From Candidatus Solirubrobacter pratensis (lineage in GTDB: Bacteria; Actinomycetota; Thermoleophilia; Solirubrobacterales; Solirubrobacteraceae): DNA of 64,000 nucleotides. The DNA lies in the NCBI RefSeq assembly GCF_000425945.1, contig NZ_AUEK01000006.1, forward strand, positions 124,001 to 188,000. Reading direction: 5' to 3'. Shown here piece after piece: positions 1-10,330 of the stretch. Every line of letters starts with the position of its first letter. Positions within the stretch are counted from its first letter, which is position 1. The notes below the pieces were generated by a model. That model was given only the letters and a program-made list of their open reading frames with translations, did not search any database and was not told where the DNA came from. Made by a program: the position numbers and the translations under genes.

Positions 1-439
1 GGCCTTCGGCCCGAACGCGTCCGGGACCTGGTCCTGCGAGGCCCACTTCATCTCGCCGAACTCCTGCCACGTCGAGGACTCGTCCTCGCCCGCCGAGACG
101 TAGAAGATGTTGTCGTAGCTCGCGGCCACCTCGCTGCTGACCTGGCCGGGCCCCGGTGCCGACCCACGCCGCCCGGGCGTCGGTGCGGAAGTTCTTGTTG
201 CACGGCGTCGTCGCCGCGGTGGGGCAGTGCGCCTGGTTGCCGCTGCCGCCCTGGTCGGTCATGAAGTACTGATACGAGTTCGCCCGAAGCTGGTACGGGC
301 CGTAGGCGTCGAGCTGCACGCCGTACTTCCCGAAGGAGTCCTCCATCCAGTACCGGTTCATGGTCTGGCCGTGATTGAGCGCCTGCGGCTTGTTGAGGAA
401 GTCGCGCAGGAGCTGGGCGGCATCCTGCCGCCCGTACGA
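1..439 (-). pseudogene. M6-type secreted metalloprotease remnant, truncated and frameshifted
   Basis: Reading the minus strand from 439 gives a protein-like stretch (SYGRQDAAQLLRDF, then NHGQTMNRYWMEDSFG, then YGPYQL) that I associate with M6/immune-inhibitor-A-like metalloproteases of actinobacteria. The frame begins right after an in-frame TAG at 440-442, so the 5' part including the signal peptide is missing. Near 155-165 the coding sense switches frame by one base inside a G/C run; dropping one base joins the VGTG end to PGQVSSEVAASYDNIFYVSA, after which it reads well to the window edge. The zinc-binding HExxH would lie beyond base 1 and cannot be seen. Either the gene is decayed or the run holds a sequencing error, but the missing N-terminus argues for real decay. 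The family call rests on remembered resemblance only. Confidence 0.6.
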
Positions 440-524
440 CTACGCAGCATGATCGCTCTCATCTCGCGCGCGGGCGACGTGGAGGGAAATCAACAGGTGA
501 AGGAAACGCGCGGCGCGTGTCATC

Positions 525-1058
525 GTGGGCGGGGTGCCGGCCGGACTGCTTCTCTTGCGCCTGCGCGGCCGCCTGCGCGCCGGGCGCCGCGTGCGCGTGG
601 GCGCGGGTGCGCGCGTGAACGTCGCGCGCGGCGCACAGGTCGTGCTCGGCGACGGCGTCGTGCTCGGCGCCGGCAGCCGCATCGAGGCGCGCGCGGGCGT
701 GGTGCGGCTGGGCGCCGGCGCGCGGCTGGGCGAGCGCGCGGTGATCGTCGCGCTGGCCGGCGTGGAGATCGGCGCCGGCGCCGTCGTCGGCGACTGGGCG
801 GCGATCAGCGACGCACGGCCGACGTGGTCGGACGCCGAGACGGCGATCCGGCGCCAGCCGGTGCGCGCGGCGCCGCTGCGCGTCGGCGAGCGCGCCGGGG
901 TCGGGATCCATGCCGCCGTGAGCGCCCCGGTCGGCGACGGCGCGGTCGTCGGCCCGTACGCGGTGGTCGAGGACCCCGTGCCCGCGGGAGTGGCGTACCC
1001 GGCGGCGCCTCAGCCGCGGGTCGGCGCGCGCCGGCGTCCGGCCGACAGCGCCTCGTAG
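525..1058 (+). CDS. Hexapeptide-repeat (left-handed beta-helix) acyltransferase-like protein
   Basis: The 177-residue product is built of imperfect hexapeptides with small residues and V/I at every sixth position (LGDGVVLGAGSRIEARAGVV, IGAGAVVGDWAAISDA, VGDGAVVGPYAVVEDPVPAGV). This is the signature of the left-handed beta-helix of O-acetyl/acyl-CoA transferases. Start is GTG at 525; an in-frame stop at 498 limits extension, and no clear Shine-Dalgarno is visible. The C-terminus is Arg/Ala-rich. Its last 49 bases overlap the 3' end of the glycosyltransferase on the other strand, so the two genes converge. The acceptor is unknown; modification of a sugar or glycolipid would fit the neighbour but is inference. 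Confidence 0.75.
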   Translation: MGGVPAGLLLLRLRGRLRAGRRVRVGAGARVNVARGAQVVLGDGVVLGAGSRIEARAGVVRLGAGARLGERAVIVALAGVEIGAGAVVGDWAAISDARPTWSDAETAIRRQPVRAAPLRVGERAGVGIHAAVSAPVGDGAVVGPYAVVEDPVPAGVAYPAAPQPRVGARRRPADSAS

Positions 1059-2200
1059 ACCGCCGCCGTCTGGCGCGCGACGTCGGCCCAGTCGAAGCGC
1101 AGGACGTGCTCGGAGGCCTCGGCCACGAGCCGCTCGCGCAGCTCGTCGGAGGTCAGCAGCTGGTGCGCCATGCGCTCCAGCGAGCGCGTGCTGCGCGCGC
1201 GGAAGCGCAGCCCCACGCGGCCGCCGGCGGGGACGACCTCGCGCAGCCCGCCGGTGTCGGCGACGATCGTCGGGCAGCCGGACGCCATCGCCTCGAGCGC
1301 GACGAGCCCGAACGGCTCGTACAGCGACGGGACCAGGCACAGGTCGGCGATGCGGTAGAGCGAGTGCAGGACGTCGTCGCCGGTCCAGCCGATGAACGTC
1401 CCGTGCTCCATCAGCCCCAGCCGCTCGGCCTGCTCCTTGAGCTCGGCCTCGGCGGTGCCCGAGCCGGCGATCAGGAACCGCACGCGGCCGACGCGGCGGA
1501 TCAGGCCCGGCAGCGCGTCGAGCGCGAGGTGGAAGCCCTTCTCGTACACGAGCCGGCCGACCAGCAGGATCAGCTTGTCCTCGGGCTCGGCGAAGCGGGC
1601 GCGCAGCCGCGGCAGGTCGGCGACCGGCTGCAGATCGGTCGGGTCGATGCCGTTGGGGATCACGGTCACGCCGTCGGCGCCGAAGACGTCGCGCACGTGC
1701 CCGCGCATGTAGTGCGAGCACGTGATCACGCCGTCGGCGGCGCGCACCATCCGCCGCTCGACGGCGTGGATGTGCGACTGGGGGTGCTTGTCGACCCAGC
1801 CCTGGTGGCGGCCGTACTCGGTCGCGTGCACGGTGACCAGCCACGGCACGCGCCGGCGCCGCGCGAGCCGGCGCGCCGCCGTCGCCACGAGCCAGTCGTG
1901 CGAGTGCACGAGGTCGAAGCCGCCGCCCAGCTCCGCGCCCGCCGCGAGCATGTCGGCGTTCATGCGGTCGACCCAGGCGATGAACGCGTCGAGGTCGTCC
2001 TTCGGGAAGTCGGGCTCGCGCACGCGGTGCACGGTGACGCCGTGGCGATCCTCCTCGGAGGCCAGCCGTCCGCCGCCCCTGGTCAGCACGTGAACATCGT
2101 GGCCGTCCCGGACTAGCTGCTCCGACAGCTTCCTGACGTGTCGGGCGAGTCCGCCCTCGACGATCGGCGGGTACTCCCAGGAGACGATCAGGACGCGCAC
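1010..2200 (-). CDS. GT4-family glycosyltransferase, glycogen synthase/GlgM-like
   Basis: 396 residues, the usual size of actinobacterial GlgA/GlgM enzymes. It starts MRVLIVSWEYPPIVEGGLARH, the N-terminal GT-B nucleotide-sugar motif with Gly-Gly loop. Further signatures are DLVHSHDWL, VIPNGIDP, LLVGRLVYEKG and the donor-binding EPFGLVALEAMASG (E-x7-E type). The family joins ADP-glucose to glucan ends or to glucose-1-phosphate, making maltose-1-phosphate for GlgE. With GlgE, TreS and GlgB in the same window a GlgM role is attractive, but sequence alone does not separate GlgM from other GT4 hexosyltransferases. Cytoplasmic. Convergent, with a 49-base overlap, to the acyltransferase-like gene. 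Confidence 0.85.
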   Translation of the reverse strand: MRVLIVSWEYPPIVEGGLARHVRKLSEQLVRDGHDVHVLTRGGGRLASEEDRHGVTVHRVREPDFPKDDLDAFIAWVDRMNADMLAAGAELGGGFDLVHSHDWLVATAARRLARRRRVPWLVTVHATEYGRHQGWVDKHPQSHIHAVERRMVRAADGVITCSHYMRGHVRDVFGADGVTVIPNGIDPTDLQPVADLPRLRARFAEPEDKLILLVGRLVYEKGFHLALDALPGLIRRVGRVRFLIAGSGTAEAELKEQAERLGLMEHGTFIGWTGDDVLHSLYRIADLCLVPSLYEPFGLVALEAMASGCPTIVADTGGLREVVPAGGRVGLRFRARSTRSLERMAHQLLTSDELRERLVAEASEHVLRFDWADVARQTAAVYEALSAGRRRAPTRG

Positions 2201-2243
2201 GGCCGGCGCAGACTATCCAGTCGTGCCCGCCGCCCGCGGCGGT

Positions 2244-2699
2244 TCAGGGCTCAGCCGGGAACTGCCCGAGGATCCACTCGGCGCCGAGCGGCTCGCGCCG
2301 GTAGGAGCGGCCGTTGATCAGCACGTAGTCGCGCGTGCGCAGGTCCATCGGAAGGTCGCGCTCGATCGGATACCACTCGTTGTGCTGGGCGATCAGCTCG
2401 TTGAGCTCGTCGAAGCGCGCCGCGCCCGCGAGCGCGCGCCAGCGCTCGGCGAACCGCGCGCGATCGGCTCCGCACTCCTCGCGCAGGGCGCGGTAGCGGC
2501 GGGCATAGTTGCGCCTGTGGAAGGCGATCGAGTGGTCGATCTCGGCGATCCGCTCCATCCAGCGCGGGCGCACGCCGGCCCTCAGGTACGCCTCCACCGT
2601 GCGCTGCGTGCTGCGGGCGAGGGAGGAGAGCGGGCTCCCGATCCCCGCGCTCTCGTCGAGGTCCGACCGGACGATCCGCTCTGCGGCACTGCGATCCAT
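2244..2699 (-). CDS. Conserved-looking hypothetical protein
   Basis: I do not recognise this 151-residue protein. The ATG at 2699 is preferred over longer readings because GTGGAGACGG lies directly upstream of it. The product is charged, Arg/Glu-rich and mostly helical by eye, with a Trp/Tyr-rich C-terminal half (HNEWYPIERDLPMDLRTRDY, INGRSYRREPLGAEWIL). No signal peptide or membrane segment is visible. It lies 43 bases upstream of the GT4 gene on the same strand, so the two could be co-transcribed. It is divergent from the secreted Ig-like gene. Soluble cytoplasmic protein, function unknown. Confidence 0.65.
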   Translation of the reverse strand: MDRSAAERIVRSDLDESAGIGSPLSSLARSTQRTVEAYLRAGVRPRWMERIAEIDHSIAFHRRNYARRYRALREECGADRARFAERWRALAGAARFDELNELIAQHNEWYPIERDLPMDLRTRDYVLINGRSYRREPLGAEWILGQFPAEP

Positions 2700-2763
2700 C
2701 CGTCTCCACTTTAGGCACTGGCGCGGGCCATCCGGGTGGAGTAGTAATTGCCCTGTTCGCCCG

Positions 2764-4200
2764 GTCACTTTCTCATGGACGGCGGTACTCGCGATCTCGG
2801 CGAGCGCGGTCGCGCTCGGCGCGCCGGCCGCGTGGGCGGGGACCTATGACGTGTGGTCATGTCGCGGACCGGACGGCTCCGCGCTGGACACCGGCGCCTG
2901 GCAGCCCGACGGGAAGGTCGCCGACAGCTGCCCGCAGGGCGGCTCGCTGCGCGTCTCGCCCGACGGCGCCGTTCGGCTGGCGCCGCCCGCGGGGACGCGG
3001 ATCGCGGGCTATGAGCTCTGGCGGTCGGCCGCCGACGGCCGGATCCCGGACGACACGAAGGTGATCGAGACCGTCGGGACGGCGTCGTACACGGCGTCAT
3101 CCGGCACCGTGGGAGATCCCACGCAGCCGCTCTCGGCCGCGAACCGGGTCGCCGCCAAGCGGTCGCCGCTGGACGCGCTCTCGCTCAAGGTCGCCTGCGT
3201 CGACGAATGCGAAGGCGCACGGATCGACCTCTATCGCTCGCGGGTCGCGATCGACGACCCGGTCGCGCCGTCGGCGACCGCGGCCGTCGCCGGCGACGAC
3301 GCGGTGATCGTCAATGCGGCGGATCGCGGCGCGGGCGTGGCGTCGCTGACGCTCTCGCTCGACGGCGGCCCCGCCGAGACGGTCGCGACGGGCTGCGCGC
3401 CGCCGTACACCGCGCCGGCGCCGTGCCCGGGCGAGGTCGCGCGCGCGTTCGCGATCGACGCCGGCGACGGGCTGCACAGCGCGTCCGGGACCGTCGTCGA
3501 CGCGGCCGGCAACACCACTGCGTGGGGCCCGGTCGCGATCTCGATCCGCCGATCGCCGGCGCTGCTCGCGCCGGCGCCGCCGGCCGCCGCGCCGGCGGAG
3601 AAGCAGGTGCTCGAGCTCTCGCGCGCCGCGGTCGAGCACGCGCCGGGCGCGACGGCGCGGCTCACCGGCACGTTGCGCACCGTGTCGGGGGCGCCCGTCG
3701 CGGGCGCGCGGCTGGCGGTCACGTCGTTCGACCTCGCCGCCGACGACGCCGAGCCGCGCACCCTCTCCCCCGTGACCACGGATACGAGCGGCGCGTTCAC
3801 CGTCGAACTGCGGCGCGACGGCGCGCAGCGCGTCACGGTCGCCTCCCCGGCCGGCGCGCAGGCGACGGCGACCGTGCGCACGCGGCTGTCGCTCGCGGTC
3901 GCCTCCAGCCGCGGCCGGCTCGTCAAGGGCCGCGTCCTGACGCTGCGCGGCAGGCTGCGCGGCGCCGGCGCCTCGGCCCGCGGAGCCGTCGTGACGATCG
4001 AGTCGATCGTCAATGGGGCATGGCAGCCCGTCGGGGCGGCGCGCACGAAGGCGGACGGGAGCTACCGCTGGAGCTACCGCTTCGTCCACCTCATGCGCGA
4101 CACGATCTTCAGCTTCCGTGCCGTCGTCGAGCGCGGACCCGGCTGGCCCTGGGCGTCCGAGCGAAGCCCGCGGCTGAAGGTGCGCGTCGACGTGCCATGA
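2764..4200 (+). CDS. Secreted Ig/carboxypeptidase-regulatory-like domain protein; start codon unresolved
   Basis: The coding frame carries a clear signal-peptide core (TAVLAISASAVALGAPAAWA, then GTYDVWSCRGPDG). A Cys-containing beta-rich domain and a Pro/Ala linker follow, then two Ig-fold segments: one like carboxypeptidase regulatory repeats (GTLRTVSGAPVAGARL, TDTSGAFTVELRRDG) and a second of the same design at the C-terminus. No ATG, GTG or TTG lies in frame close to the signal peptide; 2764 is where the credible frame begins. An ATG at 2774 is one base out of phase, so a one-base error or a rare start is possible. The stop overlaps the ATG of the sigma-factor fusion gene by the tetranucleotide ATGA, indicating coupled translation. 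An extracytoplasmic partner for that membrane-tethered regulator is an inference. Confidence 0.7.
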   Translation, partial: VTFSWTAVLAISASAVALGAPAAWAGTYDVWSCRGPDGSALDTGAWQPDGKVADSCPQGGSLRVSPDGAVRLAPPAGTRIAGYELWRSAADGRIPDDTKVIETVGTASYTASSGTVGDPTQPLSAANRVAAKRSPLDALSLKVACVDECEGARIDLYRSRVAIDDPVAPSATAAVAGDDAVIVNAADRGAGVASLTLSLDGGPAETVATGCAPPYTAPAPCPGEVARAFAIDAGDGLHSASGTVVDAAGNTTAWGPVAISIRRSPALLAPAPPAAAPAEKQVLELSRAAVEHAPGATARLTGTLRTVSGAPVAGARLAVTSFDLAADDAEPRTLSPVTTDTSGAFTVELRRDGAQRVTVASPAGAQATATVRTRLSLAVASSRGRLVKGRVLTLRGRLRGAGASARGAVVTIESIVNGAWQPVGAARTKADGSYRWSYRFVHLMRDTIFSFRAVVERGPGWPWASERSPRLKVRVDVP

Positions 4201-5357
4201 CCACGGTCACCGCACCGCAGCAGGCCGACAGCGTCCTGGCGCGCGACTACGAGCGCCTGAAGCCCGACATCCTGCGCACGGTGCGGGGCAAGCTCGCCTC
4301 CAGCGGCGTGCGCTTCGACGACGCCGACCTCGACGCGTTCTACAACCAGGCCTGGCATGGCGTGTACGCCAAGCTCGCCGAGGGCGAGCGGGTCGAGAAC
4401 GTCAACGGCCTGCTCGTCACGATCGCGCAGCGGCGCGCGCTCGACGAGTTCCGGGCGCTGCGGCTGGAGCGCCGCGCCGACAGCGACGCGCTCGACGGCC
4501 GGCGCGTCGACCTCGACCTCGCCGCGCAGGTCGACGACCACATCCGGCTGCGGCGCTTCGCCGAGGGCATGCGCGAGCGGCTCTCCGGCCGCGAGCGCCA
4601 GGCCGCCGTGCTCTGCTACGTCCAGGACTACAGCCGGCCGGAGGCGGCGCGCGCGCTGGGCGTCAAGCCGCGGCGGATGGAGAAGATCATGGACCGCGTC
4701 TCCAAGAAGGTCGGGGCGTTCGTCGGCGACATCCAGCGCGACGAGTGGTGCGACGCGCGGCACTCGCTGATCAAGGCCTACGCGCTCGGGCTGCTCGACC
4801 CGGAGGGCGAGCGCCACGCGCTGGCCGCCGAGCATCTGGACAGCTGCTCGGCCTGCCGGCGCGAGGTGCTGCGCATGCGCGGCCTCGCCGCGCTGACGCC
4901 GCCGCTTCCGCTGCTCACGGCGGGCGCGGCGGCGACCGGCGCCGGCGGCGCCGGGCATCTCCTCTTCCACGGCGGCGGGACCGCGGCCAAGGCCGGCGCG
5001 GTCGCCGCGGCCGGGACGAGCGCGGTGGCGGCGACGTTCGCCGTCGTCTCGCTCACCGGCTCGGCGAAGCGGGCGGCGCTCCCGCCGCCCACCCCCACGC
5101 CCACCGCGGCCGCGCGGATCCCCATGGCGACCGCCACGCCGAAGCCGGAGCCGACGGCGGCGAAGGCGCGCAAGGCCAAGCACTCCGAGGCGAAGCGGAC
5201 GCGCACCGTCCAACGCGCCGCCGCGGTCCGAACGCCCGCCCCCACGCCGGTGGCCACGGCGGTCCGGACCGCCGCGCCCACTCCGCCGCCCGCGCGCACC
5301 GCGGCACCGAAGCCCAAGCCGGCGACCGACGGCGCCGGCGAGTTCGAGCTGCGCTGA
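4197..5357 (+). CDS. ECF-like sigma factor fused to a zf-HC2 anti-sigma zinc finger, a membrane segment and a Pro/Ala-rich tail
   Basis: 386 residues starting at the ATG inside the ATGA overlap with the upstream gene. Residues 15-90 look like sigma region 2 (DLDAFYNQAWHGVYAKL, LVTIAQRRALDEFR). Residues 115-175 look like sigma region 4 with a helix-turn-helix (SRPEAARALGVKPRRMEKIM). Residues 184-224 form a zinc-finger anti-sigma module with C185, H213, C217 and C220 (EHLDSCSACRREV). A hydrophobic stretch near 267-287 could cross the membrane. Residues 290-386 are Pro/Thr/Ala- and Lys/Arg-rich, presumably outside. In standard ECF systems the sigma factor and its zinc anti-sigma are separate proteins; here both sit in one chain. 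Actinobacterial ECF groups with C-terminal zinc-finger/membrane extensions are known, so the architecture has relatives. Release by proteolysis or conformational change is inference. Confidence 0.82.
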   Translation: MTTVTAPQQADSVLARDYERLKPDILRTVRGKLASSGVRFDDADLDAFYNQAWHGVYAKLAEGERVENVNGLLVTIAQRRALDEFRALRLERRADSDALDGRRVDLDLAAQVDDHIRLRRFAEGMRERLSGRERQAAVLCYVQDYSRPEAARALGVKPRRMEKIMDRVSKKVGAFVGDIQRDEWCDARHSLIKAYALGLLDPEGERHALAAEHLDSCSACRREVLRMRGLAALTPPLPLLTAGAAATGAGGAGHLLFHGGGTAAKAGAVAAAGTSAVAATFAVVSLTGSAKRAALPPPTPTPTAAARIPMATATPKPEPTAAKARKAKHSEAKRTRTVQRAAAVRTPAPTPVATAVRTAAPTPPPARTAAPKPKPATDGAGEFELR

Positions 5358-5400
5358 AACCGGGAGGGGGGAGGATCGGCGCGGCCCGCGACGTCCGGGC

Positions 5401-6213
5401 ATGAACCCGCCGAGCCTGTTCGCCGAGATCCTCCTCGCCGCCGACGACGACGTGCTCGCCGCCCAGCGCCGGGCGGTCGCGCATGGCGTGGACATCACGC
5501 GCACCGACGCGCAGTGGGAGTGCCACGCGCTGATGTGCGTGTCGATCGAGCATCTGCTCACCGTCGCGCTGGCCGGCGAGACCTACCAGGGTCATGCGGC
5601 CACGCTGGGGGACCCGGCGAACCCGCTGCTCGCGACGCAACTGCGGCGGCTGCGCGACGCGAGCGCATGCTCAGTCCTGCTGCTCTCACGCGCGCTCGAC
5701 GCCCACGCCTGTGACAGCGGGCGCGAGCCGGGCGCGTGGCAGGACGACGTCGTGCGCGCCGCCTGCGCCCTGCTCGCCGGACGGGGACGGGCGAGCATCG
5801 GCGAGGTGGCGCGCTCGGCGATCCTCGAGCTGTCCTCCGCCCTGCTGCGGATCGCGCGGAGCCCCATGGTCGTGCCGCGCCACCTGGCGACGGCGATCGG
5901 CCGCATGACGGCGATCTTCATGCTCGTGGAGGAGCTGCTGGCGCGCGCCGGCGGCCGCGAGGGCGCGCCCGCCGCGCCGCGCGGCTGGGACGGCCTGCTG
6001 CCCCCGGGCGCCTGGCCGCACCTGATGCTCGCGCTGCGCCCGAACGAGCGCGCGGAGCTGCACGGCGTCCTGCTCGGGCTCGCGCCGGAGGCGCGCGGCC
6101 GGGTCGTCGACGAGCTGCTCTCGCAGCTCGAGTGGATGCCGTTCGGCACCGCGATGCTGGTCGCGCTGTTCCGCGCCGCCGGACCGACCGCGGCCGAACA
6201 GGGTCGCTACTAG
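5401..6213 (+). CDS. Hypothetical protein downstream of the sigma-factor fusion
   Basis: 270 residues, not recognised. It is mainly alpha-helical and rich in Ala/Leu/Arg with no signal peptide. A moderately hydrophobic helix lies around residues 155-180 (HLATAIGRMTAIFMLVEELL). A few Cys/His residues near the N-terminus (WECHALMCVSIEHLL) could bind metal, but no known motif is formed. The gene begins 43 bases after the sigma-factor fusion on the same strand, so it is probably in its operon. Its TAG stop overlaps by 4 bases the 3' end of treY on the opposite strand. Confidence 0.65.
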   Translation: MNPPSLFAEILLAADDDVLAAQRRAVAHGVDITRTDAQWECHALMCVSIEHLLTVALAGETYQGHAATLGDPANPLLATQLRRLRDASACSVLLLSRALDAHACDSGREPGAWQDDVVRAACALLAGRGRASIGEVARSAILELSSALLRIARSPMVVPRHLATAIGRMTAIFMLVEELLARAGGREGAPAAPRGWDGLLPPGAWPHLMLALRPNERAELHGVLLGLAPEARGRVVDELLSQLEWMPFGTAMLVALFRAAGPTAAEQGRY

Positions 6214-8215
6214 CCTCGCTCGAGCAGCGCGATGCCCAGCTCGCCGGTCAAGTCCGCCACGGTCAGGCGGCCTGACAGCTCGCGCTCACCGAGCACGTCG
6301 CGCCAGCGCCCGTCGGGCAAAGTCACCGGTTCCGCGCCGTCGCCTCGCAGGCGGGCGGCGGCGACGACCGCTCCGTCGCGAGCGAACGCGACGGCGTCAG
6401 GACCCGCGTCCAGCGGGTCGTAGGACCCCCCGAACGCGTCCGGGCGGCAGGCCCGGAGCCCCAGCGCGCGGTGGATCAGCCACAGCTTGCGCGGCTCCGT
6501 CGCTCCGCCGGCGACCTCGTCGAGCGCCGCGCGGCGCGCCTCCCAGTCGACCGGGCGGCGGTTGTCGGGGTCCACGAGCGAGAGCGAGAGCAGCTCGTCG
6601 CCCTGATAGATGTCGGGGACGCCGGGAACCGTCAGCTTGAGCAGCAGCTGGCCGAGCGCGGCCCGGTCGCCCGCCTCGGCGAGCTCGGCCGCGAAGCCGT
6701 CGAAGTCGCGCCGGAAGTCGCGGTGGTCGTAGAGCGCGCGGCAGAAGCGCCGCACCGCCGCCTCGTGCTTGTCGTCGGGCTCGATCCAGTTGGTGGTGCG
6801 CTTGGCCTCGCGCAGCGCCTTCTCCATGTAGGCCATCAGGCGGTCGGGCTCGATCGGCCATGCGGCGACGAGCGTCTGGAAGATCAGGTACTGCTCCACA
6901 CGGTCGGGCGCGCCGCCGGACGTCAATACCCGCGAGGTCGCCAGCCAGCGGCGGACGAGCTCCGCCCAGCGCTCCGGCATCGAGGCGAGCGCGCCGAGCC
7001 GCGCGCGCACGTCGCCCGAGCGCTTGGTGTCGTGCGTCTGCGTCGCGAGCAGGTTCAGCGGGAACCGCTCCGCGCGCTCGGCATTGGCGGCGTGGAAGCG
7101 GGCGACGGAGAGCGAGAAGCGGCTCGGGTCGCCGCCGACGTCGTTGAGCGCGAGCAGCCGCAGGTAGCGGTAGAACGCGGTGTCCTCGACGCCCTTGGCC
7201 ATCACCGGCGGCGTCGTCTGCTGGAAGCGCGTCACGAACGCGCCCCAGCCGTCGGTGTCGAGCGTGAGGATGCGCGCGAGCGACTCGGGGAGCCCCGCCT
7301 CGGCGACGGCGCGCCGGTCGGCCTCCTCCACCCGCCCGCTCCACGGCTCGACGTACGTGCGGTAGACGGGCAGCGACGCGAGCGCGCGCTCGAGCCCCGT
7401 CAGCGCCCGCGGCGCCTCGCGGCGCAGGCGGTCGACCTCAGGGGCGAACGACGTCCGCGCCTGCTCGAGCTTGGCCTCGAAGGCGTGCTCGCCGAAGCGC
7501 CGGTGGTCGTTGGAGACGTCCTCCCAGAGGTCGGTCAGCGGCGCCTCCCCCGCCGGGTCGACGTAGAGCGCGGCGACGTCGTTGAGGAACTCGTAGCCGG
7601 TCGTCCCGGCCACCGGCCAGTCGCGCAGGTGCTCCCCGGGATCGAGGATCTTCTCGACCCAGACGTGCCCGGCGCCGCCCTCGCGCAGCCGCTCGAGGTA
7701 GCCGGCCGGATCGGCCAGCCCGTCGGGATGGTCGATGCGCAGGCCGTCGATGTGGCCCTCGCGCACGAGCCGCAGGACGAGGTCGTGCGTGGCCGCGAAC
7801 ACCTCCGGATCCTCCTGCCGGACGCCGGCGAGGTGATCGATGTCGAAGAAGCGGCGGTGGCGGCCCGTGCGCTCGTCGACGTCGAAGAACTTCGCCCGCA
7901 GCGCGCGATCGCTCCAGTAGCGGTTGGCGTCGTCGACCGCCATGTGGTTCGGGACGATGTCGAGCACGATCCCCATGTCCGCGTCGCGAACGGCCTCGAC
8001 GAGCCGGAAGAACTCCCGCTCGCCGCCGCGCTCCTCGGAGATCGCGTTGGGGTCGACGACGTCGTAGCCGTGGGCGGAGCCGGTGCGCGCCTGGAAGGAC
8101 GGCGGCAGGTACACGTGCGAGACGCCGAGGTCGCGCAGGTAGGGCACGAGCTCACGCGCCCGCGCGAAGCCGAAGTCGCCCGCGAGCTGCAGCCGATAGG
8201 TCGCGCGCGGCTCCG

Positions 8216-8219
<4 letters not shown>
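6210..8219 (-). CDS. treY: Malto-oligosyltrehalose synthase (TreY)
   Basis: 669 residues. TreY isomerises the reducing-end alpha-1,4 bond of a maltodextrin to an alpha,alpha-1,1 bond, making maltooligosyl trehalose for TreZ. The start is diagnostic ([22 protein letters not shown]). GH13 motifs are DIVPNHMA (residues 88-94), [10 protein letters not shown] with the nucleophile D163, WVEKIL with acid/base E189, and [16 protein letters not shown]. At 669 residues it is shorter than many TreY proteins (roughly 720-830). Its ATG overlaps the glgX stop (ATGA, 4 bases), so translation is coupled in treZ-glgX-treY. Cytoplasmic. Confidence 0.95.

Positions 8220-10329
<2,110 letters not shown>

Positions 10330-10330
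<1 letters not shown>

Noticed and set aside
3207..4196. N-terminal extension of the sigma-factor fusion
   Set aside because: The frame is open but the extension is Arg-rich shadow inside the secreted Ig-like gene; ATG 4197 with ATGA overlap is the natural start.
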